DNA from: Moritella sp. 24
GTDB taxonomy: Bacteria; Pseudomonadota; Gammaproteobacteria; Enterobacterales; Moritellaceae
Direction of reading: 5' to 3'
Length of the DNA stretch: 64,000 nt
NCBI RefSeq assembly: GCF_018219155.1
Contig: NZ_CP056123.1
Location: 1,125,505-1,189,504, forward strand
Part shown: positions 18,800 through 28,395 of the stretch, one piece after another
How the letters are laid out: the number at the start of each line of letters is the position of its first letter
Numbering within the stretch: the stretch's first letter is position 1
Notes under the pieces: generated by a model
Told to the model about the DNA's origin: nothing
Seen by the model: the letters and a program-made list of their open reading frames with translations, nothing else
The model's database searches: none
Translations under genes and position numbers: made by a program

Positions 18800-20434
18800 T
18801 TACTTAGTGCTGTTAGTTGTGTTTGAATTAGCTTCTGCTGCCATTATTGCTGCTAATGACGAGCCCTGTGCGAGTGCCACTGCATTTAATACTGCGGCTG
18901 CTTTACTGCGCGTTTCATCTGCTTCAGATTGTGGGTTTGAATCGTAAACAACGCCAGCACCTGCTTGTACGTAAGCAGTGTCGTCTTTTACAAACGCAGA
19001 GCGAATAACAATACAAGTATCCATCGTGCCATCACCAGTAAGGTAACCCACAGCACCACCATAACTACCACGGCGTTGCTGTTCAACTTGACGAACGAGT
19101 TCAGCTGCGCGAATTTTTGGTGCACCTACTAACGTACCCATATTCATACAGGCCTGATAAGCATGTAAAGCATCAAGATCGTTACGCAGTTTACCTTTTA
19201 CACGAGACACTAAATGCATCACGTAACTGTAGCGGTCAACGTTTAATAGGTTGGCTACATAACGTGTACCGGGTTGGCTAATACGTGCTACGTCATTACG
19301 GGCTAAATCAACTAACATAATATGTTCAGCGGTTTCTTTTTTGTCTTGGCGTAATTCTAATTCGATACGACCATCTAAATCAGGACAGATTGAACCATCG
19401 GCACGGAAACCACGACGACGTGTACCTGCAATAGGATAAATTTCAACGTCATTGCTTTGTGCATCGTATTTCAATGCACTTTCTGGTGATGCACCAAATA
19501 GCACGAAGTCTGAATCGTTCAGGTAGAACATATACGGGCTTGCGTTAGTCTGCTTGAGCTTTTCATAAGCCGCTAATGAATCTGGGCAAGGCAAGTTAAA
19601 GCAACGTGACGGTACAACTTGGAAGATGTCACCTTTACGAATGTAGTCTTTTAAATCTTCTACTGTGGCACAGAATTCACTATCGCTAATATCGACGCTG
19701 AGTGTTAGGTCTGCGGTTTTAATTACTGAGTTAGCGGTTAAAACGGTGGTGCATTCTGTTTGAATTCGAGCTAATTTCGCTTCTGTTTCAGTGAGCGCTT
19801 TAGCGAAATGCTCGCCACCAAAAACACTACCGATTAATTTTGATTGTTGGGTTTGACGGTCAATCACAATTAAGGTTTCAGCAATATAGAAAACAAAATC
19901 AGGGCAGATGTTGGCGCCATCTGGCACGTTTGGTAATTCTTCAACACTCGCGATCATGTCATAGGCAAAACAGCCACCGAGAAATAATGCTTCATGGAAT
20001 GGTGTTTCTGGCATAACGCGATTGATGATAGTACGCAGTGCATCGAAAGGTGATGATGACTGTAAGCGTGAATCTTCATCAAGACTGTCATCGGTTGGTG
20101 CAAATGTTAAGGATAATGCGTTTTGGCTCAGAGAGGTGATAGCATCGCTACCAAGTTGGGTTTTAAATTCATCGGCTAAAAAGGGGAGTACATTTTCGCC
20201 ATTCAGGGTTAATGCGGTGAACTCCACGGTTCTGCCAAAACAGGCAATCTTAACGGCGGCATCAAGCAAGATTAAACTTTGTAATGCCGTTTTGGTGACG
20301 ATGTCTGCCGATTCTAATAATAGACTGTTACCGCTTGGGCGATACATGTGGCGATAGAATGCAAGAGGATCGTCAATATGAGGACAATCTTGCTGAATCG
20401 AATGTAATTTACCTGGCGCTAATAATTGCGTCAT
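18800..20434 (-). CDS. trpE: Anthranilate synthase component I
   Basis: Converts chorismate to anthranilate with ammonia from TrpG; the committed step of tryptophan synthesis. 544 residues. The feedback site motif LLES is at residues 39-42. The catalytic chorismate-binding half contains [50 protein letters not shown] and [11 protein letters not shown]. The intact LLES motif suggests normal tryptophan inhibition. First structural gene of the operon, downstream of the attenuator. Confidence 0.97.
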   Translation of the reverse strand: MTQLLAPGKLHSIQQDCPHIDDPLAFYRHMYRPSGNSLLLESADIVTKTALQSLILLDAAVKIACFGRTVEFTALTLNGENVLPFLADEFKTQLGSDAITSLSQNALSLTFAPTDDSLDEDSRLQSSSPFDALRTIINRVMPETPFHEALFLGGCFAYDMIASVEELPNVPDGANICPDFVFYIAETLIVIDRQTQQSKLIGSVFGGEHFAKALTETEAKLARIQTECTTVLTANSVIKTADLTLSVDISDSEFCATVEDLKDYIRKGDIFQVVPSRCFNLPCPDSLAAYEKLKQTNASPYMFYLNDSDFVLFGASPESALKYDAQSNDVEIYPIAGTRRRGFRADGSICPDLDGRIELELRQDKKETAEHIMLVDLARNDVARISQPGTRYVANLLNVDRYSYVMHLVSRVKGKLRNDLDALHAYQACMNMGTLVGAPKIRAAELVRQVEQQRRGSYGGAVGYLTGDGTMDTCIVIRSAFVKDDTAYVQAGAGVVYDSNPQSEADETRSKAAAVLNAVALAQGSSLAAIMAAEANSNTTNSTK

Positions 20435-20471
20435 CGCACTTTCCTTGCTGTAGTGAGTCTAAATTTCCAAT

Positions 20472-20501
20472 AAAAAAGCCCGTTTCAATGAAACGGGCTT
20501 T
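20472..20501 (-). terminator. trp attenuator hairpin
   Basis: On the minus strand AAAGCCCGTTTCA pairs with TGAAACGGGCTTT and is followed by a run of U, a textbook intrinsic terminator 38 bp before trpE. An upstream segment AAACGGGC (20558-20565), overlapping the leader stop codon, is fully complementary to GCCCGTTT in its 5' arm. That allows the alternative antiterminator. Confidence 0.92.
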
Positions 20502-20562
20502 AATGTTTGTTATTTTTTGTAGATTTACATTTACTGCAGATATCACAAAATCACATGCCCGT

Positions 20563-20616
20563 TTAATGAGGGATGTGCCACCACCAACTAATTGTTTGGT
20601 TTGTAATATTTTGCAT
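20563..20616 (-). CDS. trpL: trp leader peptide with three tandem Trp codons
   Basis: A 17-residue frame, MQNITNQTISWWWHIPH, with three consecutive TGG codons, between the trp promoter and the attenuator. The stop codon overlaps the segment that forms the antiterminator, as expected for ribosome-stalling control. The leader can also fold CACATCCC against GGGCATGTG (with a bulge), giving the protective 1:2 hairpin. A longer frame starting 14 bases upstream reads Gly-Gly-Gly through the same bases and is rejected. The ribosome-binding sequence is weak. Confidence 0.88.
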   Translation of the reverse strand: MQNITNQTISWWWHIPH

Positions 20617-20650
20617 TGCGTCTGAGCCATAAAGTTATCTAATTAAGTTA

Positions 20651-20680
20651 AATTTAGGCTGTTAGGCCTATTATTGTCAA
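20651..20680 (-). promoter_or_regulatory. trp operon promoter
   Basis: Minus strand: -35 TTGACA, 18-bp spacer, -10 TAAATT, 35 bp upstream of trpL. The spacer contains AGGCCT. A full TrpR operator was not recognised. Confidence 0.6.
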
Positions 20681-20780
20681 TACATTTATTAATTTTTGTT
20701 TGAAATTGTTAAATAAAACTTATACTAGGGCCTTATTGTTTCTTTTTTGACTTTCTTACCGCTGGATACGCACTATTTTT

Positions 20781-21623
20781 ATGATTTACGATCTACATTC
20801 TCATACCACAGCTTCTGACGGTTCTTTAAGTCCAGCTGAATTAGTCCAACGTGCGGTTGAAAATCGTGTTGATGTACTGGCAATCACAGACCACGACACG
20901 ATTGATGGCTTACAAGAAGGGCACGATACTATTGCAGAGCTTAGCTTACCGCTGACGCTTGTTAATGGTGTTGAAGTTTCAACGAATTGGCAAAACCATG
21001 AAATTCATGTTGTTGGCTTGAATGTCGACATTACAAATCCTGAATTACAGGCATTCTTAGCCGATCAACGTAATAAAAGGGAAGAGCGCGCAATTGAAAT
21101 GGGTAACCGTTTAGCCAAAGCACGCATTCCTAACGCGTATGAAGGCGCAAAAGCACTGGCTGGTGATGCGAGTATTACCCGCAGCCATTTTGCTAAATAC
21201 TTAGTTGAACAAGGTATCGAAAATACGTTTCAAAATGTATTTAAACGTTTCTTAGCCAAAGGCAAAACCGGCTATGTGCCACCCAACTGGGCAACAATTG
21301 AACAAACGATCGAAATAATTCATCAATCAGGTGGGCAAGCTGTACTGGCCCATCCGCTGCAGTATAAACTATCAACTAAATGGTTTAAAAGATTACTAGC
21401 AGCCTTCCAAGAAGCGGGTGGTGATGCCATGGAAGTGGGACAACCACAACAAGGCATTAACGAACGTATATTATTAGCAAGTTATAGCCGTGATTATGCT
21501 TTATTAGGGTCTGTTGGTTCTGATTTTCATCGACCAAGCAGCTGGACTGAATTAGGTCGAAATTTATATATTCCCAAAGACTGTACCGCAGTGTGGTCGT
21601 CTTGGCCTGAAGCTAAGGAGTAA
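20781..21623 (+). CDS. rnm: PHP-domain 5'-3' exoribonuclease RNase AM (YciV)
   Basis: Member of the PHP phosphoesterase family. The E. coli counterpart matures the 5' ends of rRNAs and degrades short RNAs, and also acts on 3',5'-bisnucleotides. 280 residues. The metal-binding motifs are DLHSHTTASDG at the start, AITDHDTIDGL near residue 35, NGVEVSTNW, VLAHPLQY and GSDFHRP near the end. It diverges from the trp operon, the same neighbourhood as in E. coli, and begins a run of genes reading right (rnm-yciO-scpA-scpB). Confidence 0.93.
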   Translation: MIYDLHSHTTASDGSLSPAELVQRAVENRVDVLAITDHDTIDGLQEGHDTIAELSLPLTLVNGVEVSTNWQNHEIHVVGLNVDITNPELQAFLADQRNKREERAIEMGNRLAKARIPNAYEGAKALAGDASITRSHFAKYLVEQGIENTFQNVFKRFLAKGKTGYVPPNWATIEQTIEIIHQSGGQAVLAHPLQYKLSTKWFKRLLAAFQEAGGDAMEVGQPQQGINERILLASYSRDYALLGSVGSDFHRPSSWTELGRNLYIPKDCTAVWSSWPEAKE

Positions 21624-21629
21624 TATTTT

Positions 21630-22250
21630 ATGAGTCAATTTTTCTATGTGCATCCTGATAACCCGCAGGCTCGCCTAATTAGTCAAGCTGTTGCGATTTT
21701 ACGCAATGGTGGTGTGATCATTTATCCAACCGATTCTGGCTATGCCCTTGGTTGTCATATTGGTGATAAAACTGCGTTAGAGCGTATTTGTCAAATTCGT
21801 AAGTTAGATAAAGAACATAACTTTACCTTGTTGTGTCGTGACTTATCTGAATTATCATTATATGCACGTGTTGATAATCAGGCGTATCGCGCGCTTAAAA
21901 ATAATACCCCAGGTCCGTTTACGTTTATCTTTAAAGGTACAAAAGAAGTGCCTCGTCGTTTAGTGAATCCAAAGCGTAAAACGATTGGTATTCGTGTACC
22001 TGATAATAATATTGCCCTAGCATTATTAGAAGCACTGGGTGAGCCTATGATGTCGACATCATTAATCTTACCGGGTAATGAAGGCGCAGAGTTTGATCCT
22101 GAAGAGATCCGTGACCGTCTTGAAAACCAAGTTGACCTGATTATTAATGGTGGTTACTTAGGTGAGCAAGCGACAACCGTGATTGATTATTCAGAAGGTG
22201 ATGCTGTCATTCTTCGTCAAGGTGCCGGTGATGCATCCGCTTTTGTGTAA
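21630..22250 (+). CDS. yciO: YrdC/Sua5-domain protein YciO
   Basis: Single YrdC-fold domain of 206 residues (VIIYPTDSGYALGCH, ICQIRKLDKEHNFTLLCRDLSEL, PGPFTFIFKG, KRKTIGIRVPD, MMSTSLILPG). The fold binds nucleotides and double-stranded RNA. The related TsaC/Sua5 enzymes make threonylcarbamoyl-AMP for tRNA modification; YciO is a paralog with weaker activity. It starts 6 bp after rnm with an AGGAG-type site, so it is cotranscribed. Confidence 0.93.
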   Translation: MSQFFYVHPDNPQARLISQAVAILRNGGVIIYPTDSGYALGCHIGDKTALERICQIRKLDKEHNFTLLCRDLSELSLYARVDNQAYRALKNNTPGPFTFIFKGTKEVPRRLVNPKRKTIGIRVPDNNIALALLEALGEPMMSTSLILPGNEGAEFDPEEIRDRLENQVDLIINGGYLGEQATTVIDYSEGDAVILRQGAGDASAFV

Positions 22251-22253
22251 CCA

Positions 22254-23039
22254 GTGGTAGAGTCTAGTAGTGCGATTGCCAAGGTTAACGGTGAACTATT
22301 ACGCAAAGTACCAAAGGATTTGTTTATCCCGCCAGATGCGTTAAGTGTATTCTTAGACGCATTTGAAGGACCGTTAGATTTATTACTGTATTTAATTAAA
22401 AAGCAAAAACTCGATATTTTGCAATTACCTATGCAAAAGATCACTGCGCAGTACATGGAATACGTGGACTTGATGACCACGTTAAAAATTGAGCTTGCGG
22501 GTGAATACTTGGTGATGGCAGCATTATTAGCCGAAATTAAATCACGGTTACTATTACCAAAGCTAGTGGTTACAGAAGAAGAGCTAGACGATCCACGTTT
22601 AGTGCTTATCCGTCAGTTGCAAGAATATGAAATATTTAAGAATGCGGCAGAAAATTTGGATGAGCATCCTCGAATTCAGCGTGATATTTTTGTTGCTAAT
22701 GCAATGCTACCAGAAAATATTACCGAAACCCCATTATTAGCAGAAGTATCTCTGCGAGACTTGGCGTATAATCTGCAAAAATTACTCAAGAAAGCTGAGC
22801 ATTTCGAGCATCATCAAATTCAACGTGAAGTATTAACGACGCGTGAGAAAATGAGCCATATTCTAGCGTTATTGCAAGATGGTAAAGTGCGTACCTTTCA
22901 TCAAGTGATCGATCTTGAAGAGGGGCGACGTGGTATTGTTGTGAGTTTTCTCGCGATCCTTGAGTTATTGAAAGAGTCTTTAATTAGTCTTATCCAGAAT
23001 AATTTCTTGGGTGAGATATACTTAAGTTTAGCTGAATAA
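22254..23039 (+). CDS. scpA: Segregation and condensation protein A (kleisin)
   Basis: Kleisin subunit that bridges SMC heads in chromosome organisation. 261 residues. Diagnostic stretches are FEGPLDLLLYLIKKQKLDI and MAALLAEIKSRLLLPK near the N-terminal half, and a winged-helix-like C-terminus with VVSFLAILELLKESLI. The start is GTG immediately after the yciO stop, and an internal methionine start is unlikely because the conserved region begins near residue 25. It is followed by scpB. No smc gene is visible in the window. Confidence 0.93.
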   Translation: MVESSSAIAKVNGELLRKVPKDLFIPPDALSVFLDAFEGPLDLLLYLIKKQKLDILQLPMQKITAQYMEYVDLMTTLKIELAGEYLVMAALLAEIKSRLLLPKLVVTEEELDDPRLVLIRQLQEYEIFKNAAENLDEHPRIQRDIFVANAMLPENITETPLLAEVSLRDLAYNLQKLLKKAEHFEHHQIQREVLTTREKMSHILALLQDGKVRTFHQVIDLEEGRRGIVVSFLAILELLKESLISLIQNNFLGEIYLSLAE

Positions 23040-23054
23040 GTATGAGACCTGAGT

Positions 23055-23621
23055 GTGAATACAACACCTTATAAACAGATTATTGAAGCGGCTATTTTTG
23101 TTGCCAAGAAACCGTTATCATTAGCGGCTTTATGTCGTAATGTACTTGGTGATGAAGATTTATCGCGTCAGCAAGTCGTCGAATATATTGCCGAGATAAG
23201 CGCAGATTATCAAGGTAAAGGCATTGAGCTGGTGGAAGTTGCCAGTGGTTATCGGTTCCAAGCAAGGTCGCACTTGACTCCTTGGTTACAGCGTATGTTG
23301 CAAGATAAGCCACCGAAATATTCGCGCGCGACATTAGAAACATTAGCACTGATTGCTTATCGTCAACCCGTTAGTCGGGGCGATATTGAAGCAGTTCGTG
23401 GCGTTGCTGTCAGCAGCCAAACTATCCATACGCTTGAAGAGCGAGAGTGGATAAAAGTGATTGGCCGTAAAGAAGTACCGGGACGTCCGGCTTTATATGC
23501 GACAACAACGCAATTTTTGGATTACTTTGGGATTAAAAGTATTCAAGAATTACCCCCATTGGATGAAGCGTTATTGGCTAAATTAGCCGCCATGGACGAA
23601 GAAACTGTATTAGATATCTAA
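23055..23621 (+). CDS. scpB: Segregation and condensation protein B
   Basis: Winged-helix dimer that binds ScpA. 188 residues. The N-terminal motif is QIIEAAIFVAKKPLSLAAL; the core is RATLETLALIAYRQPVSRGDIEAVRGV, then VIGRKEVPGRPALYATT, and the C-terminal part is FLDYFGIKSIQELPPL. The GTG start is the only usable one after an in-frame TGA 12 bases upstream. It pairs with scpA. Confidence 0.94.
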   Translation: MNTTPYKQIIEAAIFVAKKPLSLAALCRNVLGDEDLSRQQVVEYIAEISADYQGKGIELVEVASGYRFQARSHLTPWLQRMLQDKPPKYSRATLETLALIAYRQPVSRGDIEAVRGVAVSSQTIHTLEEREWIKVIGRKEVPGRPALYATTTQFLDYFGIKSIQELPPLDEALLAKLAAMDEETVLDI

Positions 23622-23721
23622 CGGTATCAAGAAGAACATTGTTGGATAGCTAAGTTTATCTAACAGATACAACATTTTATAATTGCGAAATAAGATCGTA
23701 ACTTAATATTTAGGAAAACTG

Positions 23722-24723
23722 ATGAGTGAAAAGCTACAGAAAGTACTAGCACGTGCTGGTTTAGGTTCCCGTCGTGAGATGGAAGCTGTGATCGTTGAAG
23801 GCCGTGTCAGCGTTAATGGTGACATTGTGACATTAGGTAGCCGTGTTGAAGAAACGGACAAAGTGCGTTTTGACGGTAACCCAGTTCAAATAATCACAGA
23901 AGAAGAAAACGTATGTCGTATTCTTGCGTACCATAAACCTGAAGGTGAGTTATGTACACGTAAAGATCCAGAAGGTCGTAAGACAGTATTTGACCGTCTA
24001 CCACCACTAAAAGGTGGCCGTTGGATCGCGATTGGTCGTCTAGATATCAACACATCTGGTCTACTATTGTTTACTACAGATGGTGAACTTGCTAACCGCC
24101 TAATGCACCCAAGCCACGAAGTTGAACGTGAATACTCTTGTCGTATTTTTGGTGAAGTAACGCCAAAAATCATTCAAAACTTGCGTATGGGTGTTGAATT
24201 AGAAGATGGTCCTGCAAAATTCCAAAAAATTAAAGGTGTTGCTGCCGGTACTGGTGGTGAAGGTCTTAACCAATGGTACAATGTATTATTGAGTGAAGGT
24301 CGTAACCGTGAAGTTCGTCGTTTATGGGAATCTCAAGGTATTCAGGTAAGTCGTCTTATCCGTATCCGTTATGGTTCTTTAGTACTTGATCGCCGTTTAC
24401 CACGTGGTGGTTGGTCGGAACTTGCACTTGATGAGATTAACTACTTACGCGCAATCGTTTCACTAGCACCAGAAACAACTGCACGTAACTTAGATCGTAA
24501 AGAAACACGTATTCGTCAAGGTCGTATCCGCCGTTCATTGAAAAACAATGAAGCACGTCAAAAGTCGGGTAGACTAGGTAAAGAAATTGAAGAAACCAAT
24601 GAACCTCGCGGTAAAGGTCGTACTAAGCCTGCTGGTTCTGGTGTGCCACTTCATGGTAAGAAACGCCCAACTAAACAGCGTAGTCCTAAAAAAGGTCCAG
24701 TGAAGAAGCGTACTCGTATCTAA
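23722..24723 (+). CDS. rluB: 23S rRNA pseudouridine(2605) synthase RluB
   Basis: RsuA-family pseudouridine synthase for U2605 in 23S rRNA. 333 residues. An S4 RNA-binding domain ([25 protein letters not shown]) covers residues 1-60. The catalytic domain follows with Asp108 in [17 protein letters not shown] and [25 protein letters not shown]. From about residue 255 a basic tail rich in Arg, Lys and Gly ([22 protein letters not shown]) probably contacts rRNA. Same order as E. coli (yciO then rluB). A strong terminator follows. Confidence 0.95.
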   Translation: MSEKLQKVLARAGLGSRREMEAVIVEGRVSVNGDIVTLGSRVEETDKVRFDGNPVQIITEEENVCRILAYHKPEGELCTRKDPEGRKTVFDRLPPLKGGRWIAIGRLDINTSGLLLFTTDGELANRLMHPSHEVEREYSCRIFGEVTPKIIQNLRMGVELEDGPAKFQKIKGVAAGTGGEGLNQWYNVLLSEGRNREVRRLWESQGIQVSRLIRIRYGSLVLDRRLPRGGWSELALDEINYLRAIVSLAPETTARNLDRKETRIRQGRIRRSLKNNEARQKSGRLGKEIEETNEPRGKGRTKPAGSGVPLHGKKRPTKQRSPKKGPVKKRTRI

Positions 24724-24750
24724 TTACGACTAACCTATTCTTTATTGCTT

Positions 24751-24798
24751 AACGCGTTATCCCTGCTGTCACTCAGCTCTGGGGTAGCGCGTTTTTTT
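24751..24798 (+). terminator. Terminator of rluB
   Basis: AACGCG pairs with CGCGTT with an inner CCC/GGG pairing, followed by seven T. Confidence 0.85.
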
Positions 24799-24923
24799 AT
24801 GCCTGCTTTTTGTTATCGCGTTTGTCATCATACTGTCAATAAACTGCAATGCCCTCGTCATCAACACACTTTAATATAATCCTTTTAATTGATGAAAATT
24901 ATTATAATTGGAAGGATCCTAGA

Positions 24924-25472
24924 ATGAAGAAAACGCTTGTACTAACGATGGCTATTTTACTTGGCGGTTGTGCAACAACTGAGACGGCTTCGACAACACC
25001 TGCTGTTCAAGTTGCGAATGCACAAACGGAGCAATTTTTTGAAGTTCACAAAGATGGCCGTATTTATTTATTCAGTGATTTTGATCTTTATGAAGATTTC
25101 ATGCAACTTGGTCATACCGCTTATTTTAAAGCATTCATTGGCGAAGGCCCACATGGCGAAACGCTTAAGTTTGGTTTAACAGGCGAGCAGAAAAAGAAAC
25201 TTGAAGGCGTGAAACATGTCGACTTATATCAAGGTAAGCGTGAAGCAACAGGTCCTTTCTATGGCGAAATGTTCATGGACAATCGTTATTATGTATTTAG
25301 CTCATGGGCTGACATGAAATTAACACGTGACTCTGGTGAAGCTGCATTACGTTTCAGTGATATTGGCGCTGGTCCAGATGGTAAAACAGTTATTTATGTA
25401 TTAAACAGCAAAAATAAAAAACAACGCCCAGATGCGTTAATGGCTGAATTTAAGCAAAAGCATAATATCTAA
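24924..25472 (+). CDS. Putative lipoprotein of unknown function
   Basis: A 182-residue protein with a lipoprotein signal (MKKTLVLTMAILLGGC, lipidated Cys16). The start is set by GGAAGG 8 bases upstream; a longer in-frame start 75 bases earlier is rejected because it would bury the signal peptide. The mature part has two similar blocks. One is DGRIYLFSDFDLYEDFMQLGHTA and the other NRYYVFSSWADMKLTRDSGEA; each is followed by a GEGPHGET or GAGPDGKT turn. This suggests an internal duplication. No named family recognised; cell-envelope location is inferred from the signal. Confidence 0.82.
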   Translation: MKKTLVLTMAILLGGCATTETASTTPAVQVANAQTEQFFEVHKDGRIYLFSDFDLYEDFMQLGHTAYFKAFIGEGPHGETLKFGLTGEQKKKLEGVKHVDLYQGKREATGPFYGEMFMDNRYYVFSSWADMKLTRDSGEAALRFSDIGAGPDGKTVIYVLNSKNKKQRPDALMAEFKQKHNI

Positions 25473-25490
25473 CGAGTGGATATTAAAATG

Positions 25491-25534
25491 AGAAGTGAGA
25501 AGTGGGCTACTATTTCACTTCTCACTTCTACTTT
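25491..25534. terminator. Intrinsic terminator, perfect 14-bp stem
   Basis: AGAAGTGAGAAGTG pairs with CACTTCTCACTTCT, then ACTTTTT. It separates the lipoprotein gene from the convergent GGDEF/EAL gene. Confidence 0.9.
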
Positions 25535-25582
25535 TTATTTCTCAGTTCAGCAATATACCTTTCATTAAACACAAGCTAACGG

Positions 25583-28090
25583 CTATTCGGTCTCGGTAAC
25601 AGCAGACTCTGCGCCATGACTAACTTGGTTCAACGGATACCTTGATATGAGGTCTGTTAGCGCCAGTGGTCGGTCAAAATAATAGCCTTGGACTAAATCA
25701 CAACGGTAATGGCGAAGACGCTCATACTGCTCTTTGGTTTCGACTCCTTCAGCAATAACAGTCAAATCACTAAGTTGGCCAATGGCGATAATTGTTTTAA
25801 CTAAGGATTCACTTTGATCGTTCGTTAAAAATTTATCGATAAATGAACGGTCAATTTTTATTTCATTGATTGGTAGATTGCTTAAATAGCTCAGCGATGA
25901 GTATCCAGTACCAAAATCATCAAGTGATAGTTTAAACCCGCACCTTCTAATCGATTGCAAAATGGGCTGCACTTTAGCTAAATCATTAATGAGTACGTTT
26001 TCTGTTATTTCTAAGGTAATAAGGCTGTTATCAAGATCCACATCATCAGTGATATTGATTAACTGATTAAGAAAGTCAGGTTCCATCAGTTGTTTGGGTG
26101 AAATATTAATTGATAGTTGTAGCTGAATGGCACTGTGGTGATTAAATTGCACAATATCATGTAACGATCTTTCAATAACAAAGCGGCCTATTTCATTGAT
26201 AAGGCCAATATCTTCAGCAACTTGAATAAACTCGACAGGGGATACATGGCCCAACTTGGCATTATGCCAACGAACTAATGCCTCAACACCGTAGATTTGC
26301 CCTGTTGCTACATTAATTTGCGGCTGATAAAGCACATTCAATTCATTGTTTGCGACAGCTGAATGCAATTCAGATTCAAGCAATAGATCGCGCTGTACTT
26401 GGGTATTGATACTTTCATTAAAGAATAAAAAATTACCTTTTTGAGACGATTTCGATTTATATAAAACAATATCGGCTTTACTAATCAGTTGTTCGCTTTT
26501 CTCGCCATCATCTGGGTACATCGCAACCCCGATACTGCAACTTGAATGAATTGATTTTCCATTAATGATAAAGTTTTGTTTAAAGATCGCCTGTATGTTC
26601 TCCACTTTTTGCTCTGCATCGACTTGGCTGTCTAGCTCTGGGAAGCAGAAGATAAACTCATCACCACCAAAACGAGCCACACTATCTTTAGGTGATAATA
26701 TGTTATGGAATATATTGCCTAGGGTCGCGAGTAAACTATCTCCGATAGAGTGCCCATACATATCATTTATCTTTTTAAAATCATCGAGGTCGACAAACAT
26801 AACCGCTAATTTTTTATTCTTTTTCTTAGATAGATTAATCCCTTTTTCTATTTGGATATCGAGTAATGCGCGGTTCGGTAATTGAGTTAAGGAATCGTGT
26901 AATGCTTGGTGTTGTAGTTGTTCTTTAACTTGGTTTAATTTAGAAAAATCGGTCTTTATTTGAGTTTCATATAAGGCAAAGCGGCGAGCTAAATAGTTAG
27001 CTAAGACAAGCGATAAAGTGACAAAGAAAAAGGTAGCGAATAAACTTAACCACAAAATTTCGGTTAGGTCCTTTTTATTTTGTAGACTAATCCCTTTTTC
27101 ACGCGCTGTAAGATAGCGTTCAATTTCGCTAATATATACCCCAGAACCGACTGCCCATTCCCAGTTTTGTAAACCGACAATGTAACTAATTTTATCGGCT
27201 GGTTTTGAGCTACTTGGCATTACAGAGCTAGTATAATGCAGGTAGTTTTCTCCCTGTTTAGCTACATCTATAATTCTTTTTGTTGTAAGTGATTGATGGT
27301 TGTTTTCTTGTGGGCTTTTAGTGTAATGAGATAAATAGTTGCCCTGATAATCGATAACAAAGATATAACGGTTAGTGCCATAATTCATCTGTGAAATACG
27401 TTTTAATAGACGTTGTTTAATATCATTTTCAACATCGACCACATACTCACCCGTGCCTATAAACCAATCATAAGGCGCAAAGTGTTTACTGAAGCCAATT
27501 TTTTCAAACTCTTGATTGTTATCTTGTGGTTTCACAAACCACCACCGAGTAAAACCTTCGCCTTTGGTTTTTATTACGTTGGCTATATCCCGAATAATAT
27601 AATTGTCCCTTTCATCTTGGATATCCCACTTCGAGGTGCCCTCGAAATTTGGCAGGGTGGGGTGCATGACATTCAAACCATTCGTTTTATAAATGAAATA
27701 ATAACCACGCCCTTGGTTAAAGCGAATACTTCTCAAAGCATTGGAAATTAACCTAGTTACTTGGGCTTCTGATTTATCTTTATTGGCTTCGTAGATAGTT
27801 GTCGCAATACGGTGGGCTTGCTCGACACGGGATTTAATATTGCTTTTTAATAGGGACTTTGTATTACTTTTTTCATAAGTAATTTGTTGCACAAGCTGTT
27901 TAACCTGTGATCTTACGAGTTCTTTTTCTGTTGCTATGAAATCTTGACGAAGCGTTTTTATATCATTAGTTAACTTTGTTTTATTGTTGTTTATTACAAT
28001 GATGTTAACCAACACTGCAAACAAAATAACGATACTAGGGGGAAGTATTTTGACCAACCTCAGTATCTTAAAGTTAACGCTTTTTGTCAT
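25583..28090 (-). CDS. Double-Cache, GGDEF and EAL membrane protein (c-di-GMP turnover)
   Basis: An 835-residue sensor enzyme. A span at 15-33 and a second at 345-365 enclose a periplasmic region holding two Cache-type modules (about 85-220 with GRGYYFIYKTNG and GTGEYVVDVEND; about 230-330 with NRYIFVIDYQG and GSGVYISEIE). The GGDEF domain is intact (GGDEF at 475-479), but the product-inhibition RxxD site is missing its Arg (S-P-K-D). The EAL domain carries EAL at 603-605, DDFGTGYSSL and EGVET, so a phosphodiesterase is likely and cyclase activity possible. Ligand unknown. Divergent from nhaD. Confidence 0.93.
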   Translation of the reverse strand: MTKSVNFKILRLVKILPPSIVILFAVLVNIIVINNNKTKLTNDIKTLRQDFIATEKELVRSQVKQLVQQITYEKSNTKSLLKSNIKSRVEQAHRIATTIYEANKDKSEAQVTRLISNALRSIRFNQGRGYYFIYKTNGLNVMHPTLPNFEGTSKWDIQDERDNYIIRDIANVIKTKGEGFTRWWFVKPQDNNQEFEKIGFSKHFAPYDWFIGTGEYVVDVENDIKQRLLKRISQMNYGTNRYIFVIDYQGNYLSHYTKSPQENNHQSLTTKRIIDVAKQGENYLHYTSSVMPSSSKPADKISYIVGLQNWEWAVGSGVYISEIERYLTAREKGISLQNKKDLTEILWLSLFATFFFVTLSLVLANYLARRFALYETQIKTDFSKLNQVKEQLQHQALHDSLTQLPNRALLDIQIEKGINLSKKKNKKLAVMFVDLDDFKKINDMYGHSIGDSLLATLGNIFHNILSPKDSVARFGGDEFIFCFPELDSQVDAEQKVENIQAIFKQNFIINGKSIHSSCSIGVAMYPDDGEKSEQLISKADIVLYKSKSSQKGNFLFFNESINTQVQRDLLLESELHSAVANNELNVLYQPQINVATGQIYGVEALVRWHNAKLGHVSPVEFIQVAEDIGLINEIGRFVIERSLHDIVQFNHHSAIQLQLSINISPKQLMEPDFLNQLINITDDVDLDNSLITLEITENVLINDLAKVQPILQSIRRCGFKLSLDDFGTGYSSLSYLSNLPINEIKIDRSFIDKFLTNDQSESLVKTIIAIGQLSDLTVIAEGVETKEQYERLRHYRCDLVQGYYFDRPLALTDLISRYPLNQVSHGAESAVTETE

Positions 28091-28395
28091 TGAATTATTT
28101 ACGAATGGTAGTGATTAGATAAGTCTAATATAGTCAAAATAGATGAAGAAAGGAATACGTTATAGTTAACCATTTTGATATATGTCGCGATAAAAACCAA
28201 TACGTTGAATATCAATATAAACGAACGCTGTAATGACTTAAATGTAGCTACCTTGAATAGTTAGTTAAAAGTGAATTGATAAAGAACATAAAAATAGACA
28301 TTACTTCACTAAAAATGCGTTTGCTTATAGCGAAACACAAATTTTTAACATACATTACACAGGTTTTTATCATTTTGAGAGGGAAGGCACATAAC

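Noticed and set aside
20409-20630. A 73-codon frame upstream of trpE
   Set aside because: It runs through the trp leader and attenuator in another frame, overlaps trpE, and resembles no known protein. The 17-codon WWW peptide explains the region.
28276-28395. Upstream extension of NhaD by 40 residues
   Set aside because: No ribosome-binding site and atypical for the family. The start at MAMKLIL has a good site and gives the normal N-terminus.
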